A DNA stretch of 64,000 nucleotides from Ruegeria sp. HKCCA6707. Its GTDB lineage: Bacteria > Pseudomonadota > Alphaproteobacteria > Rhodobacterales > Rhodobacteraceae. The stretch spans positions 434,001 to 498,000 of the forward strand of contig NZ_WQEG01000001.1 in the NCBI RefSeq assembly GCF_013033515.1. Direction: 5' to 3'. The position numbers and the translations under genes were made by a program. The notes under the pieces were generated by a model. The model was not told the origin of the DNA and did no database searches. It was given only the letters and a program-made list of their open reading frames with translations. Shown in pieces: positions 18,071-27,177 of the stretch (position 1 is its first letter; every line of letters begins with the position of its first letter).

Positions 18071-18976
18071 TCAGTCCTGGGTTTTTGCAGATGTTGCTGG
18101 CATCGCCGGGGGTTTGGACGGGGCACGCGTGCGGCGAACCGGAGAGGTTTCTTTCTGTTCCAAAGGCTTAGCAGCCGCAGATGAAGAAGTTGCTGCCTTC
18201 GCGGGTGCCTTGGGCGCGGCTGCGGGCTTGGCCGTTGTGGTTTTGGCTTGCGTCCGCTTTGCAGGTGCTTTGGCCGGCGCTGTAGGCGCCGATGCCGCTT
18301 TTGCCGGGGTCGCTGCTTTTGCTGACGCTTGGCTGGTCTTTGCCGGGGCCGTTTTTGCCGTAGTTGCTTTGGCAGCTGGCTTAGGCGCCACTGCCTTCGG
18401 CTGAACTTTCGCTGGTGCAGCTTTGGCTGTCGGCTTTGGCGCCTCTACCTTCGGCTGAGCTTTCGCTGGTGTAGCTTTGGCTGTCGGCTTTGGTGCCTCT
18501 GCCTTTGGCTGGGCTTTCACTGGTGCAGCTTTGGTTGTTGGCTTTGACGGTTCTGTGGTGCTGGACGCTTTGGCAGCAGGTGTCGGCTTTGGTTCGGCCG
18601 GTTTCGCAACAACGGGCTTGGCCCTGCTTGTCAGCGGGGTTCTAACGTTGGGTGCAGCTTGCTTAGGCTTAGCCACGGCTGCGGGCTTTGCCACCACTTT
18701 GGGTTTGGCCGGCGCGGCCTTTTTCGCCACCGGCTTTGGCTTGCTCGGCGCAGCTTTCTTGGCCACAGGTTTTGGTGCCGCTTTTTTCGCGACGGGTTTC
18801 GGGGCTGTCTTTGCGGGGGCCGAGGCTGCCGCATGCAAGGCATGAACCGGAGCCATAGGCAGCTCGATCGCCGAGCGCGCCATGACTTGCATGATCTTCA
18901 TCTGGCTGACGACAGCATATCCGGCCACACGAATGGCTGCGGCCTGGAACTCAAGGGGTTGGGAAATCGGGTTCAT
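18071..18976 (-). CDS. Ala/Lys/Pro-rich histone H1-like repeat protein
   Basis: A 301-residue protein. The first ~60 residues are ordinary (EFQAAAIRVAGYAVVSQMKIMQVMARSAIELP, an amphipathic helix faintly reminiscent of phasins). The remainder is a long basic Ala-Lys-Pro tail with PVAKKAAP-type units and 18-residue APKPTAKA..PAKAQPK units, resembling bacterial histone H1-like/AlgP tails that bind DNA or polyanions. ATG at 18976 has a good AGGAGAG site; 21 further open codons upstream are ignored. Role unknown: a nucleoid-associated or granule-associated protein are both possible. Confidence 0.75.
   Translation of the reverse strand: MNPISQPLEFQAAAIRVAGYAVVSQMKIMQVMARSAIELPMAPVHALHAAASAPAKTAPKPVAKKAAPKPVAKKAAPSKPKPVAKKAAPAKPKVVAKPAAVAKPKQAAPNVRTPLTSRAKPVVAKPAEPKPTPAAKASSTTEPSKPTTKAAPVKAQPKAEAPKPTAKATPAKAQPKVEAPKPTAKAAPAKVQPKAVAPKPAAKATTAKTAPAKTSQASAKAATPAKAASAPTAPAKAPAKRTQAKTTTAKPAAAPKAPAKAATSSSAAAKPLEQKETSPVRRTRAPSKPPAMPATSAKTQD
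18342..18557 (-). repeat. 54-bp imperfect tandem repeats inside the H1-like gene
   Basis: At least three clear 54-bp units (18396-18449, 18450-18503, 18504-18557) and one degenerate unit before them encode the 18-residue Ala/Lys/Pro units. Copies differ mostly by single substitutions, which suggests recent expansion. Confidence 0.8.
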
Positions 18977-19199
18977 CACATGTCTCTCCTGTGAAACTGA
19001 GGCAGCCGAGTAGTGAAGAATGGGATACGGACACCCCATTTATCGGGGCGGTTTCGCTCAGTCGCGGTCCTTGGCCTTGCACGTCCCGACGTCCTTTCAG
19101 GCTGCGGTGCGGCAAGATCTGATGGGTTGCGGCACCTGCTCTCTGTCGCAGCATACCGAAATTTCAGCCGCAACGCAGCATTTCCCGCTGCACTGCGGC

Positions 19200-19225
19200 A
19201 AAAAGGCGCCCATCGCCCTTTTTTT
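19200..19225 (-). terminator. Bidirectional intrinsic terminator after folE2
   Basis: AAAAAGGCG-CCCAT-CGCC followed by seven T on the plus strand; on the minus strand the same hairpin is followed by five T. It lies about 30 bases past the folE2 stop and would end folE2 transcripts. Confidence 0.8.
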
Positions 19226-19255
19226 CACCGGTTTCCAATCGGTTCGCGGATCAAC

Positions 19256-20359
19256 TCATCCGACGTGGAACAGGGTCGAGAATAAACGTGGGTCCAGACT
19301 TGCGCTGTCGAAGGTGGGGCCTTCGGTCAGAATCGATACGGCATCATGGCTGTGCAGGCTTTCCTGATGGCTGGCCACAATGCGGAAATCGCCGACATGA
19401 TGATCGGCCAGAAGTTCGGCACAGAACAGGCGGGCTGCATCCTCGACAAATATCGGATTGGCCGCGTTCAACTCGGCAAAGGCCTGTTCGTCCTCACGCT
19501 TGACCATGACTTGCGTCTCTGTCGGAACAGCGCGGCGGCACAAGGCAATCAGGTCCTCGAACCACAGACAATCCGCGTTGCAGTCGACCACAACGGAAAT
19601 ACGCGCCACAGAGCGCTGCGAATGTGGTGTGGCCAATTGTCCGCGTGTCGCGCGTGCATGTTCGCTCAGTTCCAGCGAACATGGGCAGGTCGAGGAGTAG
19701 ACATAGTCCAGGTGCATGATTTTCAGCCGCTCGCCGCCGCGTTCAACGAGTTCCAGCGCGATGTCGTAATACTGATAGCCGGACAGACCCGACCGCAGGC
19801 TTTCGATCCGCTCGGGGTAAGAAAACCGCATCTGAATCCGTGCATCCAGACTGTCGAGATCAGTCATATAATCGTCCAGCGCAGCTTCCATGACTTCAAA
19901 ACTGAACGTCCGCTCGGAATGCTTGTAGAAAGAGCGCATGATCCGAGACATGTTGATGCCCTTTTTCTCAGCCTCGAGGCTGACAGAACCCGTCACCGAA
20001 GTCTCAAGAGTCAGATCACCACCTTCTTTGCGCTGAAACCGGATTGGCAGGCGGAAGTTCGAAATACCCACATGCTGGATTTGCTGTTTGGCACCTCGGA
20101 TCAGGCTGGACGGCCCGTTTTGCAGATCCGGCAGTGATGATTTGTATGCCGCATCCACAACAAATCCCTCGGGGTAATCACGCGACAGAGTCGGATAGTT
20201 GTCTGGCACCGTTCCCGGGACCAATCGCGCTACAGCAGGGTCCAATTGCGTGATCTCAGCCTCGGTCGCCGAGGCCGCCCATTTGCGCAAGACATCAAGC
20301 GCAGCAGCAGCTTCATCGTTATCGGGCGCATTGCCCAGGTCACGCGGGTGCAGGTTCAT
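19256..20359 (-). CDS. folE2: GTP cyclohydrolase FolE2 (type IB)
   Basis: A 367-residue enzyme that converts GTP to dihydroneopterin triphosphate, the first step of folate (and queuosine) synthesis. FolE2 features: VGISNFRLPI, the GINMSRIMRSF segment, and STCPCSLELSEHA carrying the metal/active-site cysteines. The ATG at 20359 follows AAGGAA by nine bases; an in-frame TTG two codons upstream is less likely. FolE2 works with metals other than zinc and is often zinc-regulated, but no convincing Zur site was seen. folB and folP lie 16 kb away in the window. Confidence 0.95.
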   Translation of the reverse strand: MNLHPRDLGNAPDNDEAAAALDVLRKWAASATEAEITQLDPAVARLVPGTVPDNYPTLSRDYPEGFVVDAAYKSSLPDLQNGPSSLIRGAKQQIQHVGISNFRLPIRFQRKEGGDLTLETSVTGSVSLEAEKKGINMSRIMRSFYKHSERTFSFEVMEAALDDYMTDLDSLDARIQMRFSYPERIESLRSGLSGYQYYDIALELVERGGERLKIMHLDYVYSSTCPCSLELSEHARATRGQLATPHSQRSVARISVVVDCNADCLWFEDLIALCRRAVPTETQVMVKREDEQAFAELNAANPIFVEDAARLFCAELLADHHVGDFRIVASHQESLHSHDAVSILTEGPTFDSASLDPRLFSTLFHVG

Positions 20360-20379
20360 ACGCAAGAGTTCCTTTGCTC

Positions 20380-20399
20380 ACCGTCCGAATATAGACGGT
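20380..20399. promoter_or_regulatory. Dyad upstream of folE2
   Basis: ACCGTC (20380-20385) and GACGGT (20394-20399) form an inverted repeat with an A/T-rich centre, 21 bases before the folE2 start. It could be an operator or a leader hairpin near the ribosome site. The factor is unknown. Confidence 0.35.
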
Positions 20400-20514
20400 A
20401 TTGGAAGACATACCAGTATAGTCTCATACGTGTGAAATAGCAGCCTGGATTGGAATCAACTGCAGAAATCCGCCACTTAGCGGGCGAAAACGTCATTTAT
20501 CCCGGGCTTGAACG

Positions 20515-20539
20515 GCTCGGGCAGTGTCCCCGCCCGAGC
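20515..20539 (-). terminator. Stem-loop downstream of metZ
   Basis: Perfect 8-bp stem GCTCGGGC / GCCCGAGC with a nine-base loop, starting just past the metZ stop. No T tract follows, so termination strength is uncertain. Confidence 0.5.
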
Positions 20540-20545
20540 AAGTGC

Positions 20546-21736
20546 CTAGCGCTGAGATGCCGCCAGGGCCTGACGCAAGTCTGCCAGAAGATCATCTGCG
20601 TCTTCCAGACCGATGGACAGTCGGATCAGGCCCGGGGTGATGCCCAGCTCATCGCGCTGTTCTTCGCTGAGGCGCTGATGGGTGGTCGTTGCCGGGTGGG
20701 TTGCGATGGATTTCGCGTCACCCAGATTGTTCGAGATCACCGGAATGGTCAAAGCGTTCAGGAACGCAAACGCCGCGTCCTTGCCACCCTTGATGTCCAG
20801 AGACAGAACCGTGCCGCCCTTGCCCCCCAGTTGATCCTGCACCAGTGCATTCTGAGGATGCGTCTTCAGGCCCGGGTAAAGCGTCCGCTCCAATGCATCG
20901 TGGCCGTCCAATGCTTCGGCGATCTTCTGGGCGCTGTCCGCTTGTGCATTCACACGCAACGCCATGGTTTCGATCCCCTTGACCATGATCCAGGCACTGA
21001 ACGGGCTGAGCGCACCGCCGGTGTGTTTCATATAGGGCTCAACCGTCCCGCGAATAAACTCTTTGGTGCCAATGATGACACCACCCAGCGCACGCCCCTG
21101 CCCGTCGATATGTTTTGTGGCCGAATAGACGACCACATCAGCGCCCTGTTCGATGGCGCGCGAGAAGACCGGGGTTGAAAACACATTGTCCACGATCACA
21201 GTGGCGCCCACGGCATGGGCCAGTTTGGACACGGATGCGATGTCGATCACCTCAAGCGTGGGGTTCGACATGGATTCGAAGAACACGGCCTTGGTGTCAG
21301 GCCGGATGGCGGCCTCCCAAGCGGCCAGATCTGTACCGTCGACAAAGCTCACCTCGACGCCGAAACGCGTCAGGATGCTTTCCAGAATATAGAGGCAGGA
21401 CCCGAACAGCGCCTTTGCCGAAACAACGTGATCGCCGGCTTTGAGCATCGAGGTTAGTGCCCCGTTCACAGCTGCCATGCCCGAGGCAGTGGCGAAGGCA
21501 TCTTCACCGCCCTCCAGAGCGGCAATGCGCTGTTCAAACATCGACACTGTCGGGTTGCCATAGCGGGCATAGATGAATTCATCCGGGCCGGATTCGATGA
21601 ACCGCGCCTCGGCCTGCTCGGCAGTGTCATAGACAAACCCCTGGGTCAGAAAAATCGCCTCGCTGACCTCGTTATATTGACTGCGACGAATGCCGCCATG
21701 GACGGCTTGCGTGCGTTTGTTCCAGCTCTCGCTCAT
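20546..21736 (-). CDS. metZ: O-succinylhomoserine sulfhydrylase
   Basis: A PLP enzyme of the Cys/Met-metabolism family (396 residues) that makes homocysteine from O-succinylhomoserine and sulfide. Visible are the RYGNPT segment, ATASGMAAV, the VVDN-type Asp region (VIVDNVFSTP) and the PLP lysine in SATKHIDGQG. MSESWNKRTQAVHGG is the normal alphaproteobacterial MetZ start; 12 further open codons are ignored. It is preceded by a SAM-II riboswitch and terminator, so expression should fall when S-adenosylmethionine is plentiful. Confidence 0.95.
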   Translation of the reverse strand: MSESWNKRTQAVHGGIRRSQYNEVSEAIFLTQGFVYDTAEQAEARFIESGPDEFIYARYGNPTVSMFEQRIAALEGGEDAFATASGMAAVNGALTSMLKAGDHVVSAKALFGSCLYILESILTRFGVEVSFVDGTDLAAWEAAIRPDTKAVFFESMSNPTLEVIDIASVSKLAHAVGATVIVDNVFSTPVFSRAIEQGADVVVYSATKHIDGQGRALGGVIIGTKEFIRGTVEPYMKHTGGALSPFSAWIMVKGIETMALRVNAQADSAQKIAEALDGHDALERTLYPGLKTHPQNALVQDQLGGKGGTVLSLDIKGGKDAAFAFLNALTIPVISNNLGDAKSIATHPATTTHQRLSEEQRDELGITPGLIRLSIGLEDADDLLADLRQALAASQR

Positions 21737-21770
21737 GTCTTTCCTTTCAGCCTCGCTGTGGGAGGCAAAC

Positions 21771-21805
21771 AAAAAACCCCAGACGCGGCCAAGCGAAAGG
21801 GGTCT
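21771..21805 (-). terminator. Riboswitch-associated intrinsic terminator
   Basis: On the minus strand AGACCCC pairs with GGGGTTT across an 18-base loop and is followed by a run of T (six in a row), 35 bases before the metZ start. Its position directly after the SAM-II aptamer suggests transcription attenuation. Confidence 0.7.
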
Positions 21806-21815
21806 TTCATCCTGA

Positions 21816-21872
21816 CCTTTTAGCGGTGTTGTTTAGCGTGGCCCGCAATCCGGTAACAAATCGCCACGTGGT
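21816..21872 (-). ncRNA. SAM-II riboswitch aptamer
   Basis: The minus strand carries the SAM-II (metA motif) core: CGTGGCGATTTG, then CCGGATTGC, then GCCACGCTAAACAA and CCGCTAAA. The P1 stem CGTGG/CCACG and the conserved GATTTG and GCTAAA pseudoknot elements are all present. The motif is known upstream of metA, metX and metZ in alphaproteobacteria. Confidence 0.9.
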
Positions 21873-21878
21873 GCTTTG

Positions 21879-21907
21879 CCATTACGCCTCGGTCCGGGCT
21901 TCGTCAA
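21879..21907 (-). promoter_or_regulatory. metZ promoter
   Basis: On the minus strand TTGACG and TAATGG are separated by exactly 17 bases. Transcription would start about seven bases on, right at the 5' edge of the SAM-II aptamer. Confidence 0.65.
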
Positions 21908-22008
21908 CCCCGACAGACCCATCGTCACGGTTCTGTAATCCATCGTTCACCGAAACGTCATAGCGTTATGAGAAATCGGCACCACAACATCTTGTGTGAG
22001 GCAGCGCC

Positions 22009-22944
22009 ATGCCAATGATCAGGATCAATGCTGAGGGACCTGGTGCGGTTTTGCATCGCAGCTCGCGCCTTGTCGAATGCGTCTTGCAGCAAACGCAGGA
22101 TATCAGGGGCCCGGTCATCATCATGACCCATGGGTACAAATACAGGCCCGACAATTCCGCAACCTGCCCGCACCGTCATATCCTGGCCCTACGTCCCCGC
22201 GCCTTGCCGGATTACAGCCCAAGTTGGCCTCAACATCTGGGCTTTGGCTCGGGCTTTACCGACGAGGGTCTGGCCGTTGCCTTCGGCTGGAATGCGCGCG
22301 GCCCGCTTTGGACCGCGCAGCGCAGGGCGCAATCGGCCGGACGGGTGCTTGCTGATGTGATCAACAGGCTGCACCGGCTCAACCCGGACCGCCCTATTCA
22401 CTTCATCGGCCATTCGATGGGTGTAGAACTTGCAATCGAAGCACTGCACCACATTTGTCCGGGCGCATTGAAGCGCTTCATCTCAATGACCGGTGCCACT
22501 TATCGCGCTCGGGTTTTGGCAGCCCTGGCCTCGGAAGCGGGGCGTCGATCAGAACTGATCAATATCACCAGCCGCGAGAACGATCTGTTTGACTTTCTGT
22601 ATGAGCAACTGGTGCAACCTCCCCAACCTGGTGACCGCAGCGTTGGCGCGGGGATCGACGCTGAAAATGCAGTGACACTTCAGATCGACTGCAATACGAC
22701 ACTGGCGCATCTTTCGCATATGATCGCCCCCATCGGTCACTCTCAGCGCCGCGTTTGCCATTGGTCCAGCTATACGCGGCCAGGGGCATTGCGGGTCTAT
22801 AATGCCCTGTTGCGCGAACCACAGCGGCTGTCACTGGCCGCACTGCGCCATGGCCTACCCAACGCGCACGCGCATCGGTGGTCACGTCTTTTTGCCACTC
22901 CAAAGCCACGCGCCCTCTTGCCGTTTGCGCAGAAAGCCTCATGA
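22009..22944 (+). CDS. Alpha/beta hydrolase, putative esterase/lipase
   Basis: A 311-residue protein with VIIMTHGYKYRP (oxyanion-side strand and His-Gly) and the nucleophile elbow IHFIGHSMGVELAIEA. Its overall layout resembles DUF900/PGAP1-like hydrolases without a signal peptide. His-rich segments (HLSHMIAPIGH) near residues 235-245 may supply the catalytic His. Substrate unknown. It is divergent from metZ and lies 23 bases before a glutathione transferase gene on the same strand. Confidence 0.75.
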   Translation: MPMIRINAEGPGAVLHRSSRLVECVLQQTQDIRGPVIIMTHGYKYRPDNSATCPHRHILALRPRALPDYSPSWPQHLGFGSGFTDEGLAVAFGWNARGPLWTAQRRAQSAGRVLADVINRLHRLNPDRPIHFIGHSMGVELAIEALHHICPGALKRFISMTGATYRARVLAALASEAGRRSELINITSRENDLFDFLYEQLVQPPQPGDRSVGAGIDAENAVTLQIDCNTTLAHLSHMIAPIGHSQRRVCHWSSYTRPGALRVYNALLREPQRLSLAALRHGLPNAHAHRWSRLFATPKPRALLPFAQKAS

Positions 22945-22967
22945 TCCCCTCAACCCAAGGAGCGCTC

Positions 22968-23657
22968 ATGATCGACCTGTATTTCTGGCCCACGCCAAAT
23001 GGTTGGAAAGCATCCATCGCTTTGGAAGAGATGGACCTGCCCTACGCCACGCATCTGATCAACATCGGTAAAGGGGATCAGTTCGATCCCGAGTTTCTGA
23101 AAATCGCCCCCAACAACCGGATGCCAGCAATCGTGGACCATGACGGCCCAGATGGGGCGCCGGTATCGGTCTTTGAAAGCGGTGCGATCCTGATGTATCT
23201 CGCCCGCAAGACCGGGCGGTTTTATGGAACGACCGAGCGTGACCGGATCGCAGTCGAAGAATGGCTGATGTGGCAGATGGGCGGTGTCGGTCCAATGGCC
23301 GGGCAAGCGCATCACTTTCTGAAATATGCCCCGCAGCTGGACCCGCCGCAGGACCTACCCTATGCCAAGGATCGCTACCGCTCGGAAGTGTCGCGCCTTT
23401 ATGGCGTTCTAGACCGACGACTGGCAGACCATGAATATGTGGCGGGCGATTTCTATTCCATAGCGGATATTTCGATCTGGGGCTGGGCCAGCTTGTGGGA
23501 AGGTCAACAGCAGGTCTTGCACGACAAGCCGCATTTCGCGCGCTGGCTCGAGACGGTCAGTGCTCGCCCCGCCATTCAGGCCGGTCGCGCATTGCACGCG
23601 GAATTGCGTGGAGATCACAGGGACAAACAATCCCAAAGCGTATTGTTCAAACGTTAG
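22968..23657 (+). CDS. Glutathione S-transferase, YfcG/YghU-like
   Basis: 229 residues: an N-terminal thioredoxin-like domain (MIDLYFWPTPNGWKASIALEE, then NNRMPAIVDHDG and FESGAILMYLARKTG) and an all-helical C-terminal domain. TPNGWK at the active site is typical of the Nu-class disulfide-bond oxidoreductase group (YfcG/YghU) rather than classical detoxifying GSTs. The chosen ATG follows AAGGAG; 30 further open codons upstream overlap the preceding gene and are discounted. Confidence 0.88.
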   Translation: MIDLYFWPTPNGWKASIALEEMDLPYATHLINIGKGDQFDPEFLKIAPNNRMPAIVDHDGPDGAPVSVFESGAILMYLARKTGRFYGTTERDRIAVEEWLMWQMGGVGPMAGQAHHFLKYAPQLDPPQDLPYAKDRYRSEVSRLYGVLDRRLADHEYVAGDFYSIADISIWGWASLWEGQQQVLHDKPHFARWLETVSARPAIQAGRALHAELRGDHRDKQSQSVLFKR

Positions 23658-23692
23658 GAAGCGACTCTGGCCTTGCTGACCGGTTGAGCCCG

Positions 23693-24643
23693 CTAGATGG
23701 GTCCACTTCGGTTGTCGGGATGCGAATTGTCGAACCGCTCGAAAAACCGGGCCAAGCCAACAAGCGGGCTTTGATACGGCACGTCAACCAAGGCGATGGA
23801 ATCCTGCCCTGAAGCGCGGGCAAGGCGTCCGTAGATATGGTCGCCACCATAGTCCTGAAGCCAGAATCCGATATCTTCGAACAGGTTCCGTCGGCTCTTG
23901 ATCGTACGCGTTTCGCACAAGCATTGACGACCGATTTGGCGCACGCGCGTGTGTTCGACATCCACCATGGGTTCACCGTCGATTTTGTAAACCACCGTTA
24001 TCACTTGATGACTTTCACTCTCCTGTTCGATCTTGCACTTGTAAGACAATTCCTGAACATCGGAGTTATGGCTTACCGGGTCGACCGAATTGATGCGGGT
24101 GCATGCCCAGAACATCCCGTCGCTTTCCAGCGGTCCATAGTGGGTACGCCCGTTATCGGTGTTGGGGCTGGCCATCAACGCTTTCATCGCGTCCATTGCG
24201 GAGATTTCAAACCGTATGCTTGAACGCCATTGCCGCGCGCCAAATGGCAGCTCGATCAAAAGCGTGGGAAGCCAATTCAACCCCAACCAAAGGAACAGAG
24301 CCCCTAGCAATGTGCCAAGCGTGGTCCAAATCATCGCAAAACCACGGCTGCGTTCAGACGCGATGTCGGGCAAATGCTCGATCACGGGCAAGAGCATGAG
24401 AACCAACCCCAGAACCATCGCCGTCGATATCGTTTCGACCCAGACTCGAGGATAGATAAGAACCATCGCAAAGATTACTGCGGTACAAAATAGAGCGGCT
24501 GAGTAGATCAAAAAAGGATGGCTCAGCAGCGTCGAAGATCCGAAAATCCACCACCCCAAGGCCCATTGGGTGAAGAGCAAGACCAAACTGACAGTAATTA
24601 ATCGCCTTAGTCGAAACAATCGATACAAATACTTGTTATTCAT
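23693..24643 (-). CDS. Hypothetical membrane protein with C-terminal soluble domain
   Basis: A 316-residue protein I do not recognise with certainty. Four hydrophobic helices lie in the first ~135 residues (VSLVLLFTQWALGWWIF; FLIYSAALFCTAVIFAMVLI; AMVLGLVLMLLPVIEHL; TTLGTLLGALFLWLGL). A soluble domain follows with a DAMKALMASP..HYGPLESDGMFW stretch and a Cys pair (QCLCETRTIKSRRN); this half loosely recalls DUF1499. The codon use and upstream DNA are more A/T-rich than the neighbours, hinting at acquisition. ATG at 24643 is preferred over a TTG one codon earlier. Confidence 0.6.
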   Translation of the reverse strand: MNNKYLYRLFRLRRLITVSLVLLFTQWALGWWIFGSSTLLSHPFLIYSAALFCTAVIFAMVLIYPRVWVETISTAMVLGLVLMLLPVIEHLPDIASERSRGFAMIWTTLGTLLGALFLWLGLNWLPTLLIELPFGARQWRSSIRFEISAMDAMKALMASPNTDNGRTHYGPLESDGMFWACTRINSVDPVSHNSDVQELSYKCKIEQESESHQVITVVYKIDGEPMVDVEHTRVRQIGRQCLCETRTIKSRRNLFEDIGFWLQDYGGDHIYGRLARASGQDSIALVDVPYQSPLVGLARFFERFDNSHPDNRSGPI

Positions 24644-24743
24644 CAAAATATACCCAAACTTAACCTATAGTTGAACGATGAATCGGGCAAAATCAGGGCA
24701 TTGAGTCGCGTGACTCTCGTGTTTTGCGTTCGGGCCGCTAAAC

Positions 24744-25652
24744 TTAACGTGATCGCAGAGCGATAATGGTCCCGGCCAAGCCGATGCACACGATCCCCAG
24801 TACCTGCCACCCACCAACAGGCTGACCAAATGCGATCCATGCAAAAAGCGGCCCAAATATCATGACAGAGTATTCAAAAACCGAGACATAGCTTGGCTCG
24901 CTCAACTGATACGCCTTGATAATCATGAACACGGCGACAACCGACCCCACGGCTTGTAGTATGATCAAAGGGAGGGCCGGCCAGATCGGCCAAACCCAAG
25001 GTCGATTGAAAAACTGAACCTCATCTCCGCTCGAAACCTGAGGCCAGATCGACAAGGCGACCGAGCCCAAGGCCCCGATCGTTCCAAGCGTGATCCACAT
25101 ACCCGCCAGCAAGGCCACTGTGCTTTCACCGCGGCACAGGCTACGCGTTGTAATTGCACCTAAAGCATAGAAAAAACCAGCGCAGATGGGGATCAAGACG
25201 GTGACGTCAAAATCTCGGGGATCTGGCTGCAGCACCAGAACAATGCCTAGAAACCCAAGAAGGACCGCAAAAATGCGCCAGATCCCGATCCGCTGCCTCA
25301 GGGCTCCGACCGAGATCAACAATATGAAGATCGGCGACGTAAACAGCCCGGCCAGCGCTTCGGCAATTGGCATCATGGCCAGCGCGGTGAAGTAAAACAG
25401 CATCGAAGTCGCGACGAGCGCGCTGCGCAAGGCCACCGCCCAAAGACGCATTGGCTGCAGCCGGCCCAACCCGATCAGCGACAGCGACAAGACCAAAGGC
25501 AGAGCAAACAAGGCACGCGTGAGGTGAAACTGCCAAAGCCCGACATGGCGCGCCAAAGGTGCAATGTAATTGTCGATCACCCCAATCACTGCCATGGCGG
25601 CAATCATGAGGCCTGCTGCAGCAAGCGAGTGATCTTGGGAAGACGCGGCCAT
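24744..25652 (-). CDS. EamA/DMT-family transporter
   Basis: 302 residues with ten hydrophobic segments in two EamA repeats. The repeat ends GFLGIVLVLQPDPRD and GIVCIGLAGTIIALRSR are typical of RhaT/YdcZ-type drug/metabolite exporters. The start is supported by GGAG eight bases upstream. The gene stands alone; substrate unknown. Confidence 0.88.
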   Translation of the reverse strand: MAASSQDHSLAAAGLMIAAMAVIGVIDNYIAPLARHVGLWQFHLTRALFALPLVLSLSLIGLGRLQPMRLWAVALRSALVATSMLFYFTALAMMPIAEALAGLFTSPIFILLISVGALRQRIGIWRIFAVLLGFLGIVLVLQPDPRDFDVTVLIPICAGFFYALGAITTRSLCRGESTVALLAGMWITLGTIGALGSVALSIWPQVSSGDEVQFFNRPWVWPIWPALPLIILQAVGSVVAVFMIIKAYQLSEPSYVSVFEYSVMIFGPLFAWIAFGQPVGGWQVLGIVCIGLAGTIIALRSR

Positions 25653-26298
<646 letters not shown>

Positions 26299-26299
<1 letters not shown>

Positions 26300-27072
26300 T
26301 GCGCCTCAAAGCGCCGCGCCTGCCCGTCCGCCTCTGGCACGACGGGGCCCGCGGCGCGTTGTTGGCGTTGTGTCTGTGGCTAACGGCAGCAGGAACCATT
26401 GCTGCAGCCGAAACGATCGTTGCAGCCCGCTACACAGAGCCCACAACGCGCTATGCGCATGGCGTTTTGGGCGACAACATCGAATTTGGTGCGCTTGAAA
26501 TCACTGTCCAAAGTGATGCGCGACAATCCGGTGGGACGCAAACCGTTCTGACCATCAGATTGCCAAAGAATAGGGTGTTTGAGGATCTTGCCCCACGCCT
26601 CGCGGATGTCGATCTGGATGGCACCAACGAGGTCGTTGTCGTTGAGTCGCATCAAGACACCGGAGCGCAGCTGGCAATTTACAATGCAGCCGGTGAAAAA
26701 CTCGCCGCCACGCCGCATATCGGCACCCGGTTTCGCTGGCTCGCACCGGTCGCAATTTTGGACCTGGACAATGACGGCCATGTCGAAATCGCCTATATCG
26801 ACCGTCCTCACCTGGCCAAAAAACTGCGGATATGGCGCTTCATAGACGGAGGCCTGACCGAGATTGCAACCCTGCCCAACCTCACCAACCATCGCATCGG
26901 TGAAGACTTCATCAGTGGAGGTGTCAGGGATTGCGGGGCAGGCCCTGAACTCATTGTCGCAAATGCCAACTGGTCTCGCCTTATCAGCGTGTCCTATAAA
27001 AACGGCTGGACACAATCCGATATCGGGCCCTTCAACGGCCCCGCAAGCTTCGACCAGGCCCTGAACTGCTGA
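26299..27072 (+). CDS. FG-GAP/VCBS repeat protein, exported
   Basis: 257 residues with an N-terminal signal/anchor (LLALCLWLTAAGTIAAAE) and two FG-GAP/VCBS-type calcium-binding-like motifs (ADVDLDGTNEVVVVE and LDLDNDGHVEIAYID) of a beta-propeller. Conserved GAGPELIVANANWSRL follows. Rhodobacteraceae have close homologues with no known function. It is coupled to the ferredoxin gene by a one-base overlap. The stop codon is the first base of an intergenic repeat (see 27068). Confidence 0.75.
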
Positions 27073-27146
27073 TCCGCCCCTTCATCTAGCCAAAAAAATC
27101 CTGGGGGTGAGGCCACAGGTCGAGGGGGCAAGGCCCCCTTCCTATA
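27068..27146 (+). repeat. Intergenic repeat copy 1, starting at a stop codon
   Basis: Begins with a 20-base identity to the copy at 32320 (GCTGATCCGCCCCTTCATCT), where TGA is the stop of the upstream gene. A divergent stretch follows, then a hairpin AGGGGGC-AAG-GCCCCCT (27123-27139). A second small dyad, CGGGC-GCA-GCCCG, lies at about 27156-27168. Confidence 0.75.
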
Positions 27147-27177
27147 GAATCAAGTCGGGCGCAGCCCGGCTATTGGA

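Noticed and set aside
18342..18557. Tandem repeats considered as a CRISPR-like array
   Set aside because: Repeats are contiguous, in frame with the coding sequence, and lack unique spacers.
20366..20545. Zur box upstream of folE2
   Set aside because: No match to an A/T-rich GTTAT-type Zur palindrome could be found by eye; only an unrelated dyad is present.
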